In this document: positions 34,457 through 43,764 of the stretch, one piece after another
How the letters are laid out: every line of letters begins with the position of its first letter
Numbering within the stretch: position 1 is the stretch's first letter
Assembly (NCBI RefSeq): GCF_009746625.1
Contig: NZ_VWXL01000103.1
Coordinates: 1-51,741 of the forward strand
Reading direction: 5' to 3'
Source: Caproicibacter fermentans
Lineage (GTDB): Bacteria; Bacillota; Clostridia; Oscillospirales; Acutalibacteraceae
DNA length: 51,741 nucleotides
Program-made: the position numbers and the translations under genes
Notes under the pieces: generated by a model
What the model saw: the letters and a program-made list of their open reading frames with translations, nothing else
What the model was told of the DNA's origin: nothing
The model's database searches: none

Positions 34457-34926
34457 AAATACTGGTGGATGCGGACGCCTGCCCGGTGAAGGAAATCATC
34501 GTCCGTCAGGCGAAAAGCCTCGGAATTCCGGTCACGATGCTGATTGACACGAGCCACGTCCTTGACGACGGCTACAGTACGGTAATTACCGTCGACAAGG
34601 GAAGGGACAGCGCGGATATCCGGCTGGTCAACCTGATAGAACCGGGCGATCTGGTCGTAACGCAGGATTTCGGCGTAGCCGCCATGTCCCTGAGCCGCGG
34701 GGCGGTCGCTTTGAATCAGAACGGGATGGTTTACGGGGAGGACAACATGGACCGCCTGCTGTTTGAGCGCGCCCTCGGACAGAAGATACGGCGCGCGGGC
34801 GGCAAAGCGGGAAAAAACAGAAAAAGAACGAAAGAAGACGACGAATCATTTGCGCGGCAGTTGGAAAACATGATTCGCAGAACGGGAAAATCGGAGGAAC
34901 AGTTCAATCATGGATCAGATTTATGA
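34453..34926 (+). CDS. YaiI/YqxD-family (DUF188) protein
   Basis: A 157-residue protein of the UPF0178 family with the PIN-like opening MKILVDADACPVKEII, the middle VDKGRDSADIRLVNLIEPGDLVVTQDFGVAAMSL and NGMVYGEDNMDRLLFER. The acidic residues suggest a metal-dependent nuclease fold, but no activity is established. The start codon is TTG, overlapping the upstream stop. The C-terminus is Lys/Arg-rich and overlaps the next gene by 17 bases. Confidence 0.88.
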   Translation: MKILVDADACPVKEIIVRQAKSLGIPVTMLIDTSHVLDDGYSTVITVDKGRDSADIRLVNLIEPGDLVVTQDFGVAAMSLSRGAVALNQNGMVYGEDNMDRLLFERALGQKIRRAGGKAGKNRKRTKEDDESFARQLENMIRRTGKSEEQFNHGSDL

Positions 34927-36325
34927 CGTAATCGTAGTAGGAGCGGGTCCGGCTGGCATTTTCACCGCTCTGGAGCTTGACAGGCTGGCACCGGACAAAA
35001 AAATACTGGTTGTGGATTCCGGCAGTGCGCTGGAACGCCGCTCCTGCCCCGCGCGGACCCTCGGGCAGTGCGCCCACTGCGCGACCTGCAGCATCATGAA
35101 CGGCTGGGCGGGCGCGGGGGCGTTCTCCGACGGAAAGCTGTCCCTTTCGGAAGAGGTCGGCGGCAATATCACCGACTATATGACGGTCGACAAGGCCAGG
35201 GAGCTGATCAATTATGTGGACGGGATCTACCTGCACTACGGCGCGCCGGATCAGGTTTACGGCAAAAGCGACAAGTTCGCGGATAAAATCGCTTATGAGG
35301 CGCGAAAGGAAAACATCCGCCTGATTCCATGCCCGGTGCGGCACATGGGAACCGAATATTCGTTTAAAGTGCTGCTTGAAATGTACCGCTACCTGAATTC
35401 GCGTCCGAATTTCGAGTTCCGGGAGAGAACGACCGCCGAATCCGTTCTGGTCGAAAACGGAAAAGCGGCGGGCGTGCGCCTGTCGGGACCGGACGGCGGT
35501 CAGGCGGTCAGGGGAAGGCATGTTGTGGTCGCCCCCGGGCGCGGCGGAGCCGACTGGCTTTCCCGTGTCGCACAGGAGACCGGGCTGGACATTACCAATA
35601 ACGAGGTGGACATCGGCGTGCGGGTCGAGGTGCCGAACGCGGTGATGGACCCGTTGACCAAACATCTTTATGAGGCCAAGCTGGTCTATTATTCGGATAC
35701 GTTTGAAAACCGCGTGCGTACCTTCTGCATGAACCCGGGCGGCATTGTCAGCGAGGAGCACTACGACGTCGGTTCCGGTATCGCGGTTGTGAACGGCCAC
35801 TCCTACGCGGAGGAGGAACGGCACACGGACAACACGAATTTTGCGTTGCTGGTTTCCACAAAATTCACGGAGCCGTTTCATCAGCCGATTGAGTACGGGC
35901 GCTACATCGCGCAGCTTGGCAATATGCTGACCGGCGGCGGAATCATGGTGCAGCGGCTCGGCGATCTGCTGATGGGCCGCAGGACGGACGCGACGCGCCT
36001 TTCCAAGTCGACGACGATCCCGACGCTGAAAAGCGCGGTTCCGGGCGACCTGTCGTTCGTTCTGCCGCACCGTCACCTGACCAGCATTGTGGAGTCGCTG
36101 CGCGCGTTCGACAAGCTGGCGCCGGGGCTTTATTCCAAGAATACGCTGCTTTACGGCGTGGAGGTCAAATTCTATTCCTCCAAGGTTTCGGTGGGGCCCA
36201 ATTTCGAGACCGGGGTGGAAAATCTGTATGCCATCGGCGACGGCGCGGGCATTACGCGCGGGCTGATGCAGTCCTCCGTGACAGGAGTGGTTGTGGCGAG
36301 AGACATCGCGGAGAAAAATCCGTAA
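34910..36325 (+). CDS. FAD-dependent dehydrogenase-like protein (COG2509 type)
   Basis: A 471-residue flavoprotein. The N-terminal FAD loop is VVGAGPAGIFTALELDR (9-25). A cysteine cluster C46-x7-C54-x2-C57-x2-C60 (SCPARTLGQCAHCATC) and NGWAGAGAFSDGKLSL follow. The C-terminal FAD contact is NLYAIGDGAGITRGLMQSSVTGVVVA. This matches uncharacterised FAD-dependent dehydrogenases widespread in anaerobes. The cysteines could bind an Fe-S cluster or be redox-active. The start overlaps the upstream gene, with GGAGGAACAG before the ATG. Substrate unknown. Confidence 0.88.
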   Translation: MDQIYDVIVVGAGPAGIFTALELDRLAPDKKILVVDSGSALERRSCPARTLGQCAHCATCSIMNGWAGAGAFSDGKLSLSEEVGGNITDYMTVDKARELINYVDGIYLHYGAPDQVYGKSDKFADKIAYEARKENIRLIPCPVRHMGTEYSFKVLLEMYRYLNSRPNFEFRERTTAESVLVENGKAAGVRLSGPDGGQAVRGRHVVVAPGRGGADWLSRVAQETGLDITNNEVDIGVRVEVPNAVMDPLTKHLYEAKLVYYSDTFENRVRTFCMNPGGIVSEEHYDVGSGIAVVNGHSYAEEERHTDNTNFALLVSTKFTEPFHQPIEYGRYIAQLGNMLTGGGIMVQRLGDLLMGRRTDATRLSKSTTIPTLKSAVPGDLSFVLPHRHLTSIVESLRAFDKLAPGLYSKNTLLYGVEVKFYSSKVSVGPNFETGVENLYAIGDGAGITRGLMQSSVTGVVVARDIAEKNP

Positions 36326-36466
36326 ATGAAAAATAAGGGATTGTCCGGAAAACCCCTGACAGGCAGCCTGCCTGAGAGCACAATGAATTTGGGCACTTTA
36401 CAGGCCTATTCCGGGCATCTCATCCAACGATTCTATCTGCTGTTCTGTGTTCGGCGCCAATATTGA
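36326..36466 (+). CDS. Possible 46-residue peptide upstream of a radical SAM maturase
   Basis: An ATG directly follows the TAA of the flavoprotein gene and opens a 46-codon frame (MKNKGLSGKPLTGSLPEST..., ending LLFCVRRQY, TGA at 36464). The only ribosome-binding candidate is GGAG about 12 bases before the ATG, so expression would depend on translational coupling. No similarity is recognised. Its position before a SPASM radical SAM enzyme is the sole reason to list it. It could be chance. Confidence 0.25.
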   Translation: MKNKGLSGKPLTGSLPESTMNLGTLQAYSGHLIQRFYLLFCVRRQY

Positions 36467-36638
36467 CGCGTTATAATATAATTCGGTCGGGATGGTTCGG
36501 GGCGGAACGCCGGGCTGTCGTTTACTTTCTCTGTTACGGAAAGGTTGAAGATTCACACGGAATCTGATCTTCCTCTTTCCGTTTGGATGTCTCCTGAAAT
36601 GCAGCCGACGCTTAAATTGGCAGGAAAGGGGAACCTGT
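36467..36638 (+). promoter_or_regulatory. Leader region of the radical SAM gene
   Basis: TATAAT at 36471-36476 lacks a convincing -35. A hairpin at 36536-36582 pairs ACGGAAAG with CTTTCCGT and continues inside with GAAGATTC. No T-run follows. The start codon of the radical SAM gene is TTG after CAGGAAAGGGG. Confidence 0.45.
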
Positions 36639-37775
36639 TTGAAAAATATTAGCTTTCTGATAAAGCCTGCCTCCAGCTTATGTAATCTTTGCTGCCGCTA
36701 TTGCTTTTACGATGATGTTTCCGGAAAGCGCTCCGTAAAGAGCTTGGGATGTATGTCCGAGGAGACGGCGGAGCTTTTGATCCGCTCGGCTTTTGAGACC
36801 GTGGATCCGGGCGGAGAAATTTCCTTTGCCTTTCAGGGAGGGGAACCTACTCTGGCCGGTTTGGATTTCTTTCAGAAATTTGTTGCGCTGGAGGACCGGC
36901 ATAAAAGGCCCGGGGTCAGGGTGAGTCACACAATACAGACCAATGGAATGGCTCTGGACGACGATTGGGTGGACTTTCTCAGGAAACACGGATTTTTGGT
37001 GGGGCTTTCCGTGGATGGAACAAAGGATCTCAATGACCTTTATCGAATGGATCATAATGGGAAAGGAACATGGAACCGCGTCATAGGCGCATGGAAGCTT
37101 TTGAAGAAGAACAAGGTGGAAGTCAACCTGCTTTGTGTTGTGACGGGTCAGTGCGCACGCAGCCCGCAAAAGGTTTACAATACGCTGAAAAGGCTCGGGG
37201 TGCGCTACCTGCAGTTCATTCCGTGCCTCGACCCTTTGGAAAAAGAACGTGGAAATGAGCCGTATTCGCTCTTGCCGGAGGCTTATGGAAAATTTCTCTG
37301 CGGGCTTTTTGACGCCTGGTATCTGGATTGGCAAAAAGGGGAATACGTCAGCGTCCGCCTTTTCGACGATTACGTTCATCTGCTGATGGGGATGCCGTCC
37401 GGCTCCTGCGCGACTTCGGGCAGCTGCGGCAGCTATATTGTGGTGGAAGCCGACGGCAGCCTTTACCCGTGCGATTTTTACGTTCTGGACGAATGGCGTC
37501 TGGGGACGCTGCAGAATACGTCCTTGGCCGACGCCGCCGATGGCGCGCTTTGGTGTAAATTTCAAAGCGACGGACAGAAAAAGCCGGATGCCTGCGACGG
37601 CTGCAAATGGTATTTTATCTGTCAGGGCGGATGCAAGCGCGATTGGCAGTCAATGAACGGGCGGGTGGAAAACTATTATTGCCCGGCTTTCCGCCGCTTT
37701 TTTGAGTACGCGGCACCCAGACTGGCTGAAATCGCCCAAACGGTTTCCCGGACCCTTTCCGGCGAAATATGCTGA
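36639..37775 (+). CDS. Radical SAM/SPASM enzyme, anaerobic sulfatase-maturase family
   Basis: A 378-residue oxygen-sensitive Fe-S enzyme. The radical SAM cluster is C15-x3-C19-x2-C22. FAFQGGEPTLAGLDFF and SHTIQTNGMALDDDW are hallmarks of anSME, which converts an active-site Cys or Ser of sulfatases to formylglycine. Auxiliary-cluster cysteines follow (CATSGSCG, YPCDFY, CDGCKWYFICQGGCKRD, YYCPAF), typical of SPASM with two extra 4Fe-4S clusters. TTG start with GGAAAGGGG upstream. There is no sulfatase in this window, so its target is elsewhere or it modifies another protein or peptide. Confidence 0.9.
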   Translation: MKNISFLIKPASSLCNLCCRYCFYDDVSGKRSVKSLGCMSEETAELLIRSAFETVDPGGEISFAFQGGEPTLAGLDFFQKFVALEDRHKRPGVRVSHTIQTNGMALDDDWVDFLRKHGFLVGLSVDGTKDLNDLYRMDHNGKGTWNRVIGAWKLLKKNKVEVNLLCVVTGQCARSPQKVYNTLKRLGVRYLQFIPCLDPLEKERGNEPYSLLPEAYGKFLCGLFDAWYLDWQKGEYVSVRLFDDYVHLLMGMPSGSCATSGSCGSYIVVEADGSLYPCDFYVLDEWRLGTLQNTSLADAADGALWCKFQSDGQKKPDACDGCKWYFICQGGCKRDWQSMNGRVENYYCPAFRRFFEYAAPRLAEIAQTVSRTLSGEIC

Positions 37776-37872
37776 CAAATTTCCGGTTTGTTCCAGGGAG
37801 CCGATAGGGCTGTTTTCCGGTTACCCGGAGGGCGCCCTCTTTTTTCTGCGATAGTTTTCCAAAAACGACGGC

Positions 37873-37918
37873 AAGCTCCCAATTCGGCCTAAAAGCCGAA
37901 TTGGGAGCTTAATTTTTT
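37873..37918 (+). terminator. Strong intrinsic terminator of the radical SAM gene
   Basis: A perfect 16-bp stem (37873-37888 with 37895-37910, 6-base loop) is followed by AATTTTTT. It isolates the following gltS operon. Confidence 0.9.
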
Positions 37919-37932
37919 GTGTATTTTTTTGT
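37915..37932 (+). promoter_or_regulatory. TTTTGT direct repeat upstream of gltS, candidate GlnL-type site
   Basis: TTTTGT at 37915-37920 and at 37927-37932, 12-bp period, 65 bases before gltS. From memory, the Bacillus GlnL target is a TTTTGT direct repeat with a 4-bp gap. Here the gap is 6. A GlnL-like regulator is encoded 6 kb downstream. The first repeat overlaps the T-run of the preceding terminator, so chance is possible. Confidence 0.45.
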
Positions 37933-37996
37933 AAGTATTTGAAGGCCCGGCTGTACTCTTTGCGAGGATTAAAAATTGTTGCAAGGAGGAGTATTA

Positions 37997-39187
37997 ATGA
38001 CAGAAATCAATCTGGACATGTTCCAGGCCGGTGCGGTGGCCGCTCTGGTTTATTGTCTGGGCCGTTTCCTGATCGAAAAGGTACCTGTTTTGAACAAGTA
38101 CTGTATTCCCGCTCCCGTTGTGGGCGGGCTGATCTTTTCCATCCTGAATTTGTGCCTGCATTTGTCCGGAATTGCGGAGATCGGCTTTGATTCGACGCTG
38201 CAGACCGTGTTTATGACGATCTTTTTCTGTACGGTCGGCTTTACGGCGTGCTTCAGTCTGCTGAAAAAGGGCGGAATCCAGGTGCTGATGTATTTGGGAC
38301 TGGCGCTCGGGATGGTGATCCTTCAGGATCTTATCGGCGGCGGACTGGCGGGTGTGTTTGGAATCGACCCCAAACTGGGCCTGTGCATGGGTTCGATTCC
38401 CCTGGTAGGAGGGCACGGAACCTCCGCGGCGTTCGGGCCCATGCTGGAAAAGAACTTCGGAGTGGTTGGGGCAACCACCGTGGCGATTGCCGCGGCAACG
38501 TTCGGCCTGGTGGCCGGCGGAGTGATGGGCGGGCCGCTCGCCCGCCGCAGGATTCAGAAACACGGGCTGCATTCCACCGCTCTGGAAGAAAACATCACGG
38601 ATGCGGAAGCGGAGGAAAAGACGACGATTCATCCGCAGCGGTTTGTCAATGCGTCTTTGTTTATTGCGGTGGCGATCGGGGCAGGCACGCTGGTCGTGGC
38701 GCTGTTCAAAAGCTGGGGAATAACAGTACCCGGATACATTGGCGCGATGCTGGTGGCGGTCGTCATACGGAATGTCTGGGATGCAGGTAAGAAAGAGGTG
38801 CCGATGCCCGAAATCGATTCCCTGGGCAACCTATCCCTTCAGCTTTTCCTCGCGATGGCATTGATGGGCCTGAAGCTGTGGCAGTTGGCCTCTCTGGCGG
38901 TGCCGATGATCGTGATCCTTCTTGTTCAGACAATTCTGATGGCGTCTTACGCCTACTTCGCGGTGTTCAATCTCATGGGCAGGGATTATGAGGCTGCCGC
39001 GATGACGACTGCGTTCTGCGGCTTTGGCATGGGTGCCACGCCGAACGCGATGGCGAATATGGGGGTTCTTGCGGACCGGTACGGCCCGTGCCCCCGCGCG
39101 TATTTCATCGTTCCCCTGGTCGGCAGCTTATTTATCGATATGTTCAACAGCGGTATTCTGACGATATTTATCAATCTCTTTCCCTAA
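37997..39187 (+). CDS. gltS: Sodium/glutamate symporter
   Basis: Imports glutamate with Na+. The 396-residue membrane protein has about ten to twelve helices in two inverted halves. The GltS family motifs are YCIPAPVVGGLIFS, IPLVGGHGTSAAFGPML in the first re-entrant loop and CGFGMGATPNAMANM in the second. AAGGAGGAG lies 7 bases before the ATG at 37997. It heads a unit with glutamate dehydrogenase and a 2-hydroxyacid dehydrogenase, so the imported glutamate is probably catabolised directly. A TTTTGT repeat upstream may bind a GlnL-like activator. Confidence 0.94.
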   Translation: MTEINLDMFQAGAVAALVYCLGRFLIEKVPVLNKYCIPAPVVGGLIFSILNLCLHLSGIAEIGFDSTLQTVFMTIFFCTVGFTACFSLLKKGGIQVLMYLGLALGMVILQDLIGGGLAGVFGIDPKLGLCMGSIPLVGGHGTSAAFGPMLEKNFGVVGATTVAIAAATFGLVAGGVMGGPLARRRIQKHGLHSTALEENITDAEAEEKTTIHPQRFVNASLFIAVAIGAGTLVVALFKSWGITVPGYIGAMLVAVVIRNVWDAGKKEVPMPEIDSLGNLSLQLFLAMALMGLKLWQLASLAVPMIVILLVQTILMASYAYFAVFNLMGRDYEAAAMTTAFCGFGMGATPNAMANMGVLADRYGPCPRAYFIVPLVGSLFIDMFNSGILTIFINLFP

Positions 39188-39203
39188 TGCGTGTTTGAAT
39201 TTC

Positions 39204-39215
39204 GGGATTAATCCC
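39204..39215. promoter_or_regulatory. Perfect 12-bp palindrome between gltS and gdhA
   Basis: GGGATTAATCCC lies in the 51-base gap between gltS and gdhA, 24 bases before the gdhA start. It could be an operator, an mRNA stability element or chance. Confidence 0.4.
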
Positions 39216-39238
39216 AAATAAATGGAGGCTTTTGAATT

Positions 39239-40597
39239 ATGAGCAAAAGTGATTATGTCAATCAGGTTTTGGCGGATGTGAAAAAGAAAAGTGCGGACGA
39301 GCCGGAATTTGTTCAGACGGTCGAGGAAGTGCTGACTTCCATCGCACCCTTTATCGACGCGCATCCGGAGTACCAAAAGGCCGCGCTTCTCGAACGGATC
39401 ACGGAGCCGGAGCGCACCATCGAATTCCGCGTCACTTGGGTCGATGATGCGGGAAAAGTCCGGGTCAACCGTGGATACAGGGTTCAGTTCAACGGCGCCA
39501 TCGGCCCCTATAAGGGCGGGCTGCGGTTTCATCCGTCCGTCAATCTTTCGATCATGAAGTTCCTCGGATTTGAACAGACGTTTAAAAACAGCCTGACCAC
39601 TCTGCCGATGGGTGGCGCAAAGGGCGGCTCCGATTTTGATCCCCGCGGAAGAAGCAACGCGGAAATCATGCGTTTCTGCCAGGCGTTTATGACGGAGTTG
39701 TACCGCCACATCGGCCCCGACGTGGATGTTCCCGCCGGAGACCTCGGCGTCGGCGGCCGGGAAATAGGCTATCTGTACGGGCAGTACCGCAGAATCCGCG
39801 GCGCTTTTGAAAGCGGTGCGCTGACCGGAAAGGACCGTTCCTTCGGCGGAAGCCTGATTCGTCCGGAAGCGACCGGGTTCGGTGCCGTCTATTATGTCGC
39901 GAGCATATTTGAGCATGAAAAGGAGACGTTTCACGGAAAGACCTTTGCCATCTCCGGATTTGGAAACGTCGCATGGGGCGTTGTTCAAAAGGTCAGCCAA
40001 CTGGGAGGGAAGGTCGTAACGCTTTCCGGTCCGGACGGCTATGTTTACGATCCGGACGGAGTCTGCACGCAGGAAAAGTTTGACTTTATGCTGAAAATGA
40101 GGAGCAGCGGTCACGACAAAGTCAAGGACTACGCGGATCGGTTCGGCTGCGAATTCTTCGCGGGCCAAAAGCCGTGGGGAGTAAAGGCGGATGTCGTCAT
40201 GCCCTGCGCGACCCAGAACGACGTCGGCCTGGAAGAAGCCAGGAAAATCGTGGCAAACGGCGTCAGGTATTACATAGAAGTTGCAAACATGCCCACAACC
40301 AACGAAGCGCTGTTCTATTTGATGAAACAGAAAAATATCATCGTGGCTCCGTCGAAAGCGGTAAACGCCGGCGGCGTTGCGGTCTCCGGCCTTGAAATGT
40401 GCCAGGACAGCGAACGAATTTCCTGGTCGGCCGACGAGGTGGACTGCAAGCTGAAAGAGATCATGAAAAACATCTACGAATCGTCCGAAAAGGCGGCGGC
40501 GGAATACGGGCTTGGCTACAATCTGGTCGCGGGCGCGAACATTGCTGGGTTTAAAAAAGTAGCCGACGCGATGCTCGCTCAGGGAATTACGTCCTGA
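39239..40597 (+). CDS. gdhA: Glutamate dehydrogenase
   Basis: Interconverts L-glutamate and 2-oxoglutarate plus ammonia. The 452-residue length is typical of the hexameric class. Substrate residues are GPYKGGLRFHPSV (K92), PMGGAKGGSDFDPRG (123-137, K128), the catalytic D168 in VPAGDLGVGGRE, and TGFGAVYY. The dinucleotide fold starts at ISGFGNVAWG. Whether NAD or NADP is used is not clear from the LSGPDG loop. Next to a glutamate importer, an oxidative (catabolic) role is more likely than ammonia assimilation. GGAGG precedes the ATG. Confidence 0.96.
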   Translation: MSKSDYVNQVLADVKKKSADEPEFVQTVEEVLTSIAPFIDAHPEYQKAALLERITEPERTIEFRVTWVDDAGKVRVNRGYRVQFNGAIGPYKGGLRFHPSVNLSIMKFLGFEQTFKNSLTTLPMGGAKGGSDFDPRGRSNAEIMRFCQAFMTELYRHIGPDVDVPAGDLGVGGREIGYLYGQYRRIRGAFESGALTGKDRSFGGSLIRPEATGFGAVYYVASIFEHEKETFHGKTFAISGFGNVAWGVVQKVSQLGGKVVTLSGPDGYVYDPDGVCTQEKFDFMLKMRSSGHDKVKDYADRFGCEFFAGQKPWGVKADVVMPCATQNDVGLEEARKIVANGVRYYIEVANMPTTNEALFYLMKQKNIIVAPSKAVNAGGVAVSGLEMCQDSERISWSADEVDCKLKEIMKNIYESSEKAAAEYGLGYNLVAGANIAGFKKVADAMLAQGITS

Positions 40598-40631
40598 TCC
40601 CCCGTAAAAGAGAGAAAGGAGTCCCCCGGAC

Positions 40632-41600
40632 ATGAAGGTATTGTTTTTAAAAGAAATGGACCGCTCGGCAAAGGACATACTGGTAAAGAACGGAATTCAG
40701 GTGATTGTAAGTCACAGCCGGAGCGAGGCGGATTACGTCCGCGAGATCCAAAGGGACCAGGTGGACGGAATCTTTTGCCGGACGGAGGAGGTGACGCCCG
40801 CCATGATGGGTGCTTCGGCCCGGCTGAAGGTGATTGCAAAGCAGGGCGTGGGCCTGGATAACATCGACGTTCCGTATGCTACAAACAACGGCATTCAGGT
40901 GGTTTACGCCCCCGGCGGCAATGCCAATTCGGTCGCGGAGCACACCATCTTTCTGATGCTGGCCTGCGCGCGCAGATTCAATTATGTGGACGGGATTTTC
41001 CGCGCCGGCAACGCTGAGGTGCGCTACACGCTTCACGACACTTTTGAATTGAAGGGCATGACGCTGGGTCTGCTGGGGTGCGGGCGAATCGGGCAGCTGG
41101 TGGCCCAAAAGGCGGCCCGCGGCTTCGGTATGAACGTGATCGGCTACGATCCCTACCTAAAACAGGACGCCCTGGATGCGGCGATCACGTTGAAAAAGAG
41201 GAAGGAAGAGGTGCTGCGGGAATCTGATTTTATCAGTCTTCACATGCCCTCCACACCTCAGACGCGGGGGACGGTCGGGGCCGCGGATTTTGCCCTGATG
41301 AAACCGACCGCTTCGTTCATCAACGCGGCCCGCGGCGATGTCGTGGTGGAAAAGGATTTGATCCTGGCGCTTCAGTCAGGACGGATCCTCGGCGCCGGCG
41401 TGGACGTCTACGCCCATGAACCGATCGGCCCGGACCACGCGCTGTTAAAAATGCCGCAGGTGATCGCGACGCCCCATACGGCGGCCACCACGGAGCAATC
41501 CGTCAAAAAGTGCTGCAGTATGGCGGCGCAGGGGATCGTGGAAGTCCTGACAGGGCAGAAAATCTCGTTTCCCGCCAATCATCCCAAAATGGTATCCTGA
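40632..41600 (+). CDS. D-2-hydroxyacid dehydrogenase (phosphoglycerate dehydrogenase-like)
   Basis: A 322-residue NAD-dependent enzyme of the D-2-hydroxyacid dehydrogenase family. The Rossmann loop is LGLLGCGRIGQLVA (about 144-157). The catalytic Arg is in INAARGDVV, the Glu in YAHEPIG and the His in ATPHTAATT. It resembles SerA without the ACT domain. No serC or serB is near. Placed 34 bases after gdhA and behind gltS, it could reduce 2-oxoglutarate to 2-hydroxyglutarate, the second step of the hydroxyglutarate route of glutamate fermentation. That is inference, and serine synthesis is the alternative. GAAAGGAG lies before the ATG. Confidence 0.85.
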   Translation: MKVLFLKEMDRSAKDILVKNGIQVIVSHSRSEADYVREIQRDQVDGIFCRTEEVTPAMMGASARLKVIAKQGVGLDNIDVPYATNNGIQVVYAPGGNANSVAEHTIFLMLACARRFNYVDGIFRAGNAEVRYTLHDTFELKGMTLGLLGCGRIGQLVAQKAARGFGMNVIGYDPYLKQDALDAAITLKKRKEEVLRESDFISLHMPSTPQTRGTVGAADFALMKPTASFINAARGDVVVEKDLILALQSGRILGAGVDVYAHEPIGPDHALLKMPQVIATPHTAATTEQSVKKCCSMAAQGIVEVLTGQKISFPANHPKMVS

Positions 41601-41639
41601 TTACAACTTTTTGACATAGATAGGTCAACTTCTCCCCAA

Positions 41640-41674
41640 AACCCAAGCCGGATACGCAGAGTCCGGTTTGGGTT
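41640..41674 (+). terminator. Hairpin after the 2-hydroxyacid dehydrogenase gene
   Basis: AACCCAAGCCGGA pairs with TCCGGTTTGGGTT (one G-U), but only two further T follow. It may be a partial terminator, allowing some read-through into the chemoreceptor gene at 41699. Confidence 0.5.
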
Positions 41675-41698
41675 TTGAAGTTTCGACGGAGGTGCAAA

Positions 41699-43717
41699 AT
41701 GAAAAAAAGATTCGTGATGAAAAAAGGGCTGATGCTTAAAATCCTGCTTTTCATCGGCGTGCCGGTCGCGGTGATTTTTGTAATGACCGCTTTTTTTATG
41801 ACTCATGCGGTTAGACAATCCGTTTCAGAACTGACAACCGACGAATTGACTTCAAAATCAATCTCGGCATCCTATGAGGTAGACAATTATTTCTCCAAAT
41901 ACAGGACGGTTGTGGAGCAGATGACGACAAGCGACCTTTTGCAGCAGTTTTTCTCGGAATCGGACGAAGAGAAGTACGGCGCCGCAGGCGGGTATGGGCG
42001 GATCAAGAATACGATTCAGAACATCTACCGGACGGATCCCGACGATTTTTCCTCCGTATGGTTCGGCGACTGCAAGTCCAATATGATGATCTCCAAAAAC
42101 AAGGATAAGCCGTACAGCAAGAAGCTGTCCGAACGACCGTGGTATAAGCCGGCCGTGGAGAAAAAAAGCGTAGTCTACATTGAGCCGTACCAGGATTCCG
42201 TGACCGGGAAGATGGTAATGAGCCTGGTTGCCCCGATTTACCGGACCGGAACGGAGAATCTGGTCGGCTTCGCGGGCGTCGATATCACGCTGGACCGGCT
42301 TTATCAGATCTTGAAGGGGTACCGGCTCGGCGACTCCGGATTCTATATCCTGACCAGCGCCGGGGGCCGGCTGATCTATTATCCCGACGAGTCCCTTAAA
42401 AACAAGAGCATCAAAAGCTCCGGGATGTCTGAAAATGCAATCGGCAAGATCTCCGCCGGGAAGACGGGCTTTCTCTCTTACCGTGCGCTCGGCAGCCTGA
42501 ATTTCGGTTATGTGTCGCCGGTGGGGGACACCGGCTGGACGGTCACGACCGGCCTGCCGGAAAACGAGTTCTATCGTTCCTATCATGCCATCCTACGCTC
42601 GCTTCTGGCGATGTTTATCGTTTCCCTGCTCATCATTCTGGGGCTGATACTGCTGACGTCGAAAAGCATTGTAAATCCTTTGATCAAACTGAAAAACACG
42701 GCGCAGGAGATTGCGGACGGAAATCTGGATACTAGGATCGACGCGGGCGGAACCGACGAGGTCGGCCGGGTCGCGCAGGCGATGTCCGGGACCGTGTGCC
42801 GGCTGCGCCAGTACATCGATTATATCGACGAAATATCAAATGTGATCGACCGCATCGCAAAGGGCGACTTTACTTTCGAACTGCAGTGCGATTACGCGGG
42901 GGAATTCGCAAAAATCAAGACTTCTCTCGAAAACATCAAGATCACGTTCGCAGGCGCCTTCTCAGAGATCGACAGGTCCGCGGACCAGATCGCAAGCGGC
43001 TCCGGAGAAGTGGCAAACGCGGCGCAGGCGCTGGCGCAGGGGGCGACCGAACAGGCGGGCTCCGTCGAACTGCTGTCCGATTCCGTCGGGGAGATTTCCG
43101 GGAAGATCAGGAACAACGCGGCGAATGCCGCCAATGCCGAAAAGCTTTCCGAAGCAGTCATGACGGAAATCAGGAATGAAAATGAGCTGATGTCTCAGTT
43201 GACGGCCGCGATGAACGAAATCGGGACGTCGTCCGACCAAATTTCCAAAATCATCAGGGCAATCGAGGACATTGCGTTTCAAACCAACATTCTTGCCCTG
43301 AACGCCGCGGTGGAGGCGGCACGCGCGGGGGACGCTGGAAAGGGATTTGCCGTTGTGGCGGAAGAAGTTAGAAATCTGGCGGCAAAGAGCGCGGAGGCGG
43401 CGAAAAGCACGACCCATCTGGTCCGCAACGCCATCCAGTCGGTCGAGCACGGTACCGGAATTTCGGAAAAAACCTCCCGGTCCTTTCAAACGATCGTAGA
43501 TTCCGTGGAAAAGACGGCGCGCTCCGTGAAGGAGATTTCAAAGAGCAGCAGTGAGCAGGCTGCTTCCGTGGAGAGGGTCACGCAAAGCCTGAGCCAGATC
43601 TCCGCGGTGGTTCAGACAAACTCCGCGACCTCGGAAGAAACCGCCGCTTCCAGCGAAGAGCTGAGCGGTCAGGCCCAGTCGCTCAAGACTCTTTTGGGAC
43701 GTTTTAAATTCAACTGA
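41699..43717 (+). CDS. Methyl-accepting chemotaxis protein, dCache type
   Basis: A 672-residue chemoreceptor. TM1 is at about residues 12-35. A double-Cache extracytoplasmic domain follows ([36 protein letters not shown] and [33 protein letters not shown], typical amino-acid or organic-acid-binding dCache_1 elements). TM2 is at about 298-320, then a HAMP domain and a signalling coiled coil with tip [22 protein letters not shown]. Its sequence is clearly diverged from the receptor at 16716 in the sensor half. GGAGG precedes the ATG at 41699. Following the glutamate genes, it may sense glutamate or a related amino acid, which is inference. Confidence 0.93.
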   Translation: MKKRFVMKKGLMLKILLFIGVPVAVIFVMTAFFMTHAVRQSVSELTTDELTSKSISASYEVDNYFSKYRTVVEQMTTSDLLQQFFSESDEEKYGAAGGYGRIKNTIQNIYRTDPDDFSSVWFGDCKSNMMISKNKDKPYSKKLSERPWYKPAVEKKSVVYIEPYQDSVTGKMVMSLVAPIYRTGTENLVGFAGVDITLDRLYQILKGYRLGDSGFYILTSAGGRLIYYPDESLKNKSIKSSGMSENAIGKISAGKTGFLSYRALGSLNFGYVSPVGDTGWTVTTGLPENEFYRSYHAILRSLLAMFIVSLLIILGLILLTSKSIVNPLIKLKNTAQEIADGNLDTRIDAGGTDEVGRVAQAMSGTVCRLRQYIDYIDEISNVIDRIAKGDFTFELQCDYAGEFAKIKTSLENIKITFAGAFSEIDRSADQIASGSGEVANAAQALAQGATEQAGSVELLSDSVGEISGKIRNNAANAANAEKLSEAVMTEIRNENELMSQLTAAMNEIGTSSDQISKIIRAIEDIAFQTNILALNAAVEAARAGDAGKGFAVVAEEVRNLAAKSAEAAKSTTHLVRNAIQSVEHGTGISEKTSRSFQTIVDSVEKTARSVKEISKSSSEQAASVERVTQSLSQISAVVQTNSATSEETAASSEELSGQAQSLKTLLGRFKFN

Positions 43718-43720
43718 TAA

Positions 43721-43750
43721 ACAAAAACCGGCGAAAACGATTTTCGCCGG
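43721..43750 (-). terminator. Intrinsic terminator of the two-component operon
   Basis: On the minus strand CCGGCGAAAA and TTTTCGCCGG (43750-43728, 3-base loop) are followed by TTTTTG. It lies 14 bases after the response regulator stop and also separates the convergent chemoreceptor gene. Confidence 0.85.
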
Positions 43751-43764
43751 GCACGGCTCCGGCT

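Noticed and set aside
39128-40678. A 516-codon minus-strand frame opposite gdhA, and similar long antisense frames opposite the CBS-PPase (3316-4695) and hppA (30966-32171)
   Set aside because: All are shadows of confidently identified genes. They have His/Arg-rich low-sense composition and no ribosome binding sites.
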